NCBI GenBank assembly: GCA_035906235.1
Contig: JAMIFN010000126.1
Coordinates: 1 to 24,798 of the forward strand
Reading direction: 5' to 3'
DNA length: 24,798 bases
DNA from: JAMIFN01 sp035906235
GTDB taxonomy: Bacteria; Pseudomonadota; Gammaproteobacteria; Burkholderiales; Burkholderiaceae_C
This document shows positions 21,103 through 24,798 of this stretch, in pieces. Below the pieces are notes generated by a model. That model worked only from the letters and a program-made list of their open reading frames with translations, did no database searches and was not told the DNA's origin. The stretch's first letter is position 1. Every line of letters begins with the position of its first letter. The translations under genes were made by a program, and so were the position numbers.

Positions 21103-23841
21103 ATGACTACTGTTGCGCTAAAGCCTTTGCACACCACGGCCTCGACCTGTTGCTATTGCGGCGTGGGCTGCGGCGTGCTGATCGAGCACGATGGCCAAAA
21201 CATCACTGGGGTCAAGGGCGATCCTCAGCACCCCGCCAATTATGGGCGCCTGTGTACCAAGGGGCTTAATCTGGCCAAAACCGTGGCTTCGGATGCGGGG
21301 CGTTTGCTCCAACCACAGCTGCGGCGCGGGCGGGAGGATGAGCGCCAGGCTGCGACTTGGGACGAGGCGCTGGACTATACGGCCGAACGCTTTGCGCACA
21401 TCATTGCCGAGCACGGTCCGCATAGCGTGGCCTTTTACCTCTCGGGGCAATTGCTGACTGAGGACTACTATGTCTTCAACAAAATTGCCAAAGGCTTGAT
21501 CGGCACCAATAACATCGATACCAACTCGCGCCTGTGCATGAGCTCGGCCGTGGTGGCCTATAAAAAATCCTTGGGTGCCGACGGGCCGCCCACTTGCTAC
21601 GAAGATTTAGAGCTGGCCGATTGCGTGCTCTTTGCTGGCAGCAATATGGCCTATGCCCACCCCGTGCTGTTTCGCCGCCTAGAGGCCGCCAAGCAAGCAC
21701 GCGGGCAAAAATGGATAGTCATCGACCCGCGCCGCACCGACACCGCCGCCAGCGCCGATTTGCATTTGCAGATTCAGCCCGGCACCGATGTGGCGCTATT
21801 CAATGCCATGCTGCACCACATCATCTGGCAGGGCTGGATTGCGCCTGACTATATGGCAGCGCACACAGAAGGCTTTGCCGCACTGAAAGATTTGGTGCGC
21901 GATTACAGCCCACGCATGGCGGCTGATATCTGTGGCGTCAGCGCCGATGACATCATGCTCGCTGCCAGCTGGTTTGCGCAAAGCCCAGCCAGCCTGTCGC
22001 TGTATTGCATGGGGCTGAATCAATCCAGCCACGGCACGGATAAAAACCTCGCCCTGATCAATTTGCACCTGGCGACGCAGCAAATCGGGCGTGCCGGCGC
22101 TGGGCCTTTTTCGCTAACAGGCCAGCCCAATGCCATGGGTGGGCGCGAAGTTGGCGGCATGGCCACCATGCTGGCGGCGCACCGCGATTACGGCAATGCC
22201 CAGCACCGTGCGGATGTGGCGGCCTATTGGCAATTGCCGCCCGAGCGCATTAGCGATCAGCCGGGTTTGGCCGCGGTGGATATGTTTGCCGCCATCGAAC
22301 GCGGTGATATCAAGGCGGTGTATATCGCTTGCACCAACCCCGCGCACTCCATGCCCAATTTGCAGCAAGTGCATGCCGCCCTGCGCAAAGCCGAGCTGGT
22401 GGTGGTGCAAGACTGTTTTGACAATACCGAAACCCTGGCCTTTGCCGATGTCGCGCTGTCGGCCACGGGCTGGGGCGAAAAAGAAGGCAGCGTCACCAAT
22501 AGCGAACGCCGCATATCCCGCGTGCGTGCCGCCATACCTGCGCGTGGGCAGGCCAGGGGCGATTGGCAAATCGCGCGCGATTTTGGCCGTGCGCTAGAGC
22601 GCCATCTTCAGCCTGCTGCGCCATCCTTATTCGCTTGGGACGATAGCGCCGCCATTTTTGCCGAACATGCGGGTCTGAGCGCGGGTATGGATTTGGACAT
22701 GACAGGCATCAGCCATAGCCTGCTAGAAAGCCATGGCCCGGTGCAATGGCCCCTGCCCGCAGGTGCCAGCGCAGTAGCCCATAGCCGCCGCTATACCGAT
22801 GGCCAGTTTGCCACGGCCAATGGCAAAGCCAGATTTAGCCTGACCGACTATCAGCCCGTGGCTGAGCAGACCAGTGCGCGCTACCCCTTCCATTTGCTGA
22901 CCGGGCGTTTGCGCGACCAATGGCATGGCATGAGCCGCACTGGGCGGGTGGCGGGTTTGATGCAGCACGCGCCCGAACCGCAGTTGAATATGCACCCCAA
23001 AGACATGGCCTTGCGTGGCCTAGAGACGGGGCAGCTGGTGCGGGTTGCCAGTAAATATGGCGAGCTGATTTTGCCCCTGCAAGAGGACGCTGGCCTAGCC
23101 CCCGGCAGTGTATTTGCCGCCATGCATTGGGGCGGGCAGTTCATGCATAGCAGTGGCATCAATGCCGTGCTGGGCGACGCCGTATGCGAGCAATCGCAGC
23201 AGCCCGAGCTCAAGCATGTGCCTGTGCGCATTGAGCCTGCGCAATTGTCTTGGCGCTGCATGTTGGCGCTGCGCGTAGCGGGTGATGCCCTGCCTTGGCA
23301 AGCGCGCCTGCAGCCTTGGCTGAGCAAAATGGCCTATGCCAGTTTGACTTGGCTGGCCGATGGCGTGCTTTTACTCAAAGCCGCCCATGCGCATAGCGAT
23401 ATTGAGTGGTTGCAGGGCGTGATGACGGCCTGTGATCTGCCCGCCTTGGGGCGCAGCGATGCGCAAACCATCAGCTATTACGATGGTCGCAAAGGCCAGA
23501 GCAAATGCGTGGCCTGGAGCAGTGATGAGGCCGGGCAGCAGTATTTGCGCGCCTTGGTATTTGCTGGCAGTCGCAGCGATGCGCAAACGGGCGAGCATCT
23601 GCTCGATCAATTGGCTGCCAACGCGGTGTGGACGGGCAGCCGCCTGAGTGCTTTGAACGCGCAAGCTGGGCAGAGTGCGCCACGCGACAAAGTGCTGTGC
23701 AATTGCAAGGGCATCACCGTCGCGCAAGTGCAAGCCCTGCGTCAGCAAGGCAAAGACATGGCGGCCATCCAAGGCGAATTGGGCTGCGGCACAGTTTGCG
23801 GCAGTTGCGTGCCTGAGCTCAAAGGCCTGTGCGCGGCTTAA
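21103..23841 (+). CDS. nasA: Assimilatory nitrate reductase catalytic subunit with C-terminal BFD domain
   Basis: The 912-residue molybdoenzyme reduces nitrate to nitrite in the cytoplasm. The N-terminal [4Fe-4S] cysteines are C16, C19, C23 and C51 (CCYCGVGC ... RLCTKG). The molybdenum ligand should be C145 in SRLCMSSAV. Mo-bis-MGD-binding regions follow (LTGQPNAMGGREVGGMATML; HLLTGRLRDQWHGMSRTG). The last 50 residues form a BFD-like [2Fe-2S] domain with C866, C868, C899 and C902, a probable electron entry point. The start at 21103 is preferred over 21067 because it gives the normal N terminus. No separate NADH-linked reductase subunit is seen nearby. The same enzyme is called NarB or NasC in other groups. 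Confidence 0.94.
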   Translation: MTTVALKPLHTTASTCCYCGVGCGVLIEHDGQNITGVKGDPQHPANYGRLCTKGLNLAKTVASDAGRLLQPQLRRGREDERQAATWDEALDYTAERFAHIIAEHGPHSVAFYLSGQLLTEDYYVFNKIAKGLIGTNNIDTNSRLCMSSAVVAYKKSLGADGPPTCYEDLELADCVLFAGSNMAYAHPVLFRRLEAAKQARGQKWIVIDPRRTDTAASADLHLQIQPGTDVALFNAMLHHIIWQGWIAPDYMAAHTEGFAALKDLVRDYSPRMAADICGVSADDIMLAASWFAQSPASLSLYCMGLNQSSHGTDKNLALINLHLATQQIGRAGAGPFSLTGQPNAMGGREVGGMATMLAAHRDYGNAQHRADVAAYWQLPPERISDQPGLAAVDMFAAIERGDIKAVYIACTNPAHSMPNLQQVHAALRKAELVVVQDCFDNTETLAFADVALSATGWGEKEGSVTNSERRISRVRAAIPARGQARGDWQIARDFGRALERHLQPAAPSLFAWDDSAAIFAEHAGLSAGMDLDMTGISHSLLESHGPVQWPLPAGASAVAHSRRYTDGQFATANGKARFSLTDYQPVAEQTSARYPFHLLTGRLRDQWHGMSRTGRVAGLMQHAPEPQLNMHPKDMALRGLETGQLVRVASKYGELILPLQEDAGLAPGSVFAAMHWGGQFMHSSGINAVLGDAVCEQSQQPELKHVPVRIEPAQLSWRCMLALRVAGDALPWQARLQPWLSKMAYASLTWLADGVLLLKAAHAHSDIEWLQGVMTACDLPALGRSDAQTISYYDGRKGQSKCVAWSSDEAGQQYLRALVFAGSRSDAQTGEHLLDQLAANAVWTGSRLSALNAQAGQSAPRDKVLCNCKGITVAQVQALRQQGKDMAAIQGELGCGTVCGSCVPELKGLCAA

Positions 23842-23885
23842 AGCGCGTCTGCGCTGCTGTGCTTAAAGCGCCCGCGCTGCGGTGT
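23842..23885. terminator. Tandem hairpins between convergent nasA and moaC
   Basis: Two similar units follow each other: TTAAAGCGCGTCTGCGCT and TTAAAGCGCCCGCGCT. Each contains an inverted repeat (AGCGC-GTCT-GCGCT at 23842-23855; AGCG-CCCG-CGCT at 23867-23878). A third, weaker unit, TTAAGCGGCGGCGCTGC, runs into the end of moaC. The gap is only 44 bases between convergent genes, so a bidirectional terminator fits, though no long T-runs are present. Confidence 0.5.
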
Positions 23886-24377
23886 TTAAGCGGCGGCGCT
23901 GCTGCTACTGCTGCCGCCGGTTTTCTCTAGCAGGCGGATGCCGCCTATTTCCATGCTTTTGTCTATGGCTTTGCACATATCGTAGATGGTTAGCAGGCTG
24001 GCGCTGCAGGCGCTCAGGGCTTCCATCTCTACCCCTGTGGGGCCAGTCGTGGCGCAGGTGGCCAGCACGCTCACGCCAGTTGCATCCAGCTGAAATTCCA
24101 CACTGGCATGGCTAAGTGCTATGGGGTGGCATAGGGGAATCAGCTCGCTGCAGCGTTTGCTGGCCATGATGCCGGCAATGCGGGCTATGCCCAGTACATC
24201 GCCCTTGCCCATGCTGCCAGCGCGAATCTTTTCGATGGTGGCCGCTTGCAGGCTGATATGGCCGCAGGCGCGGGCGCGGCGCTGGCTATGGGGCTTGTGG
24301 CCGACATCGACCATCCAGGCCTGGCCTTGGGCGTCAAAGTGGTTGAATGTGCTGCTGCTATCGCGACTACTGCTCAT
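23886..24377 (-). CDS. moaC: Cyclic pyranopterin monophosphate synthase, MoaC
   Basis: The 163-residue enzyme completes the first step of molybdenum-cofactor synthesis, converting the 3',8-cyclo-GTP made by MoaA into cPMP. Family motifs are FNHFDAQGQAWMVDVG near the N terminus, KGDVLGIARIAGIMASKRCSELIPLCHPI in the middle and GVEMEALSACSASLLTIYDMCKAIDKSMEI towards the end. The last residues are low-complexity (GGSSSSSAAA), encoded by sequence that resembles the neighbouring hairpin repeats. Its start overlaps the mobA stop by 4 bases (ATGA), so mobA and moaC form an operon. Confidence 0.95.
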   Translation of the reverse strand: MSSSRDSSSTFNHFDAQGQAWMVDVGHKPHSQRRARACGHISLQAATIEKIRAGSMGKGDVLGIARIAGIMASKRCSELIPLCHPIALSHASVEFQLDATGVSVLATCATTGPTGVEMEALSACSASLLTIYDMCKAIDKSMEIGGIRLLEKTGGSSSSSAAA

Positions 24378-24798
24378 GCGGACTTTCTGCCCCAGTCGTC
24401 TGGGTTATTGCGGTTGTCAAATTGGTGGTGACTAAAGCATAGGCCATAGCCTAGGGTATTTTCTTGCCAGCGAAATACGCTGCGCTGGCCTAGGTTCAGC
24501 GCCTGCTGCACAGCCGCCAATTGCGCTGGGTCGCGCCGCACTAGGCAGATGCAGCGCTGCGCCTCTTGTGTGTCTTCGGCCCACACGAGGCGGTGTGCGC
24601 CAGCTTGCGCAGTTTGGTAGAGGGCGGGCAAAAGATTGGGGGGCAGCTGCAGGCTATCGCAGGGCAAAACCAGCAGCCAGTCGGTTTGGCTGGCTAGTAA
24701 ACCAGCCTCTATGCCCGCTAGCGGCCCCAGATAGGGCGGGCGCTGATCAGGCAGAACGCTAAAGCCCAAATCTTGGTACTGCGGAATATGCCGATTGG
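24374..24798 (-). CDS. mobA: Molybdenum cofactor guanylyltransferase MobA, C-terminal part (continues beyond right edge)
   Basis: The minus-strand frame stays open to the right edge, so only the last 141 or so residues are visible. The visible part begins NRHIPQYQDLGFSVLPDQRP and has YLGPLAGIEAGLLAS, then WLLVLPCDSLQLPPNLLP. These are the middle motifs of MobA (GPLAG and PCD), which attaches GMP to Mo-molybdopterin to make MGD for enzymes such as the nitrate reductase here. The N-terminal GTP-binding signature is outside the window. The TTG codon at 24769 is not the real start, since conserved sequence continues upstream of it. It overlaps moaC by 4 bases. Confidence 0.9.
   Translation of the reverse strand, partial: NRHIPQYQDLGFSVLPDQRPPYLGPLAGIEAGLLASQTDWLLVLPCDSLQLPPNLLPALYQTAQAGAHRLVWAEDTQEAQRCICLVRRDPAQLAAVQQALNLGQRSVFRWQENTLGYGLCFSHHQFDNRNNPDDWGRKSA

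Noticed and set aside
24374..24769. A complete short gene starting at the TTG at 24769
   Set aside because: Conserved MobA sequence continues upstream in frame to the window edge, so the TTG is an internal codon and the gene is simply cut off.

Overview
The window looks like a betaproteobacterial chromosome segment, most likely from the Burkholderiales and Comamonadaceae-like. This rests on gene content and protein flavour, on the order of the B12 genes, and on short 'GCCTGA-GCAGCTAT'-type intergenic repeats of a kind I associate with that family. I could not run a search, so the placement is inference. Almost every base is accounted for by two metabolic modules.

Left two thirds (about 288-14140, all on the minus strand): a vitamin B12 uptake, remodelling and assembly operon. 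It is read from a promoter with a perfect TATAAT (14131-14136) through a cobalamin riboswitch (about 13905-14125). The order of transcription is btuB (outer-membrane receptor), cbiA, cobU, btuF-btuC-btuD (ABC importer), two tandem cobO-type adenosyltransferases, bluB (makes DMB), cbiB, cobD, cobT, cobS and cobC. Together they import corrinoids, adenylate them, make and attach the aminopropanol linker, make and activate the lower base, and join the two halves. No corrin-ring genes and no cobyric acid synthase (cobQ/cbiP) lie in the window. A partial IS30-family element sits just past the 3' end of the operon, at the left edge.

Right third (14404-24798): a nitrate assimilation module flanked by molybdenum-cofactor genes. 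mog (minus) is divergent from narK (plus). narK is followed by a PP2C-phosphatase/Ser-Thr-kinase fusion gene that starts directly after its stop codon, then nirB, nirD and a nasA-type nitrate reductase with a C-terminal BFD iron-sulfur domain. moaC and a truncated mobA converge on it from the right edge. narK imports nitrate, nasA reduces it to nitrite, and NirBD reduces nitrite to ammonium. mog, moaC and mobA help make the Mo-bis-MGD cofactor that the nitrate reductase needs. The narK leader holds an intrinsic-terminator hairpin right before the ribosome binding site, which suggests attenuation or antitermination control.

The less ordinary items are: a five-copy dispersed repeat family, two copies of which lie inside coding sequence (cbiB and the btuF signal peptide); a (GTG)9 microsatellite giving CobD nine consecutive histidines near its N terminus; the diverged tandem cobO pair; the phosphatase-kinase fusion coupled to the nitrate transporter; an operator-like triple half-site upstream of the riboswitch promoter; and a cluster of palindromic elements between cobT and cobS. 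I see no tRNA, rRNA, CRISPR array or phage genes.
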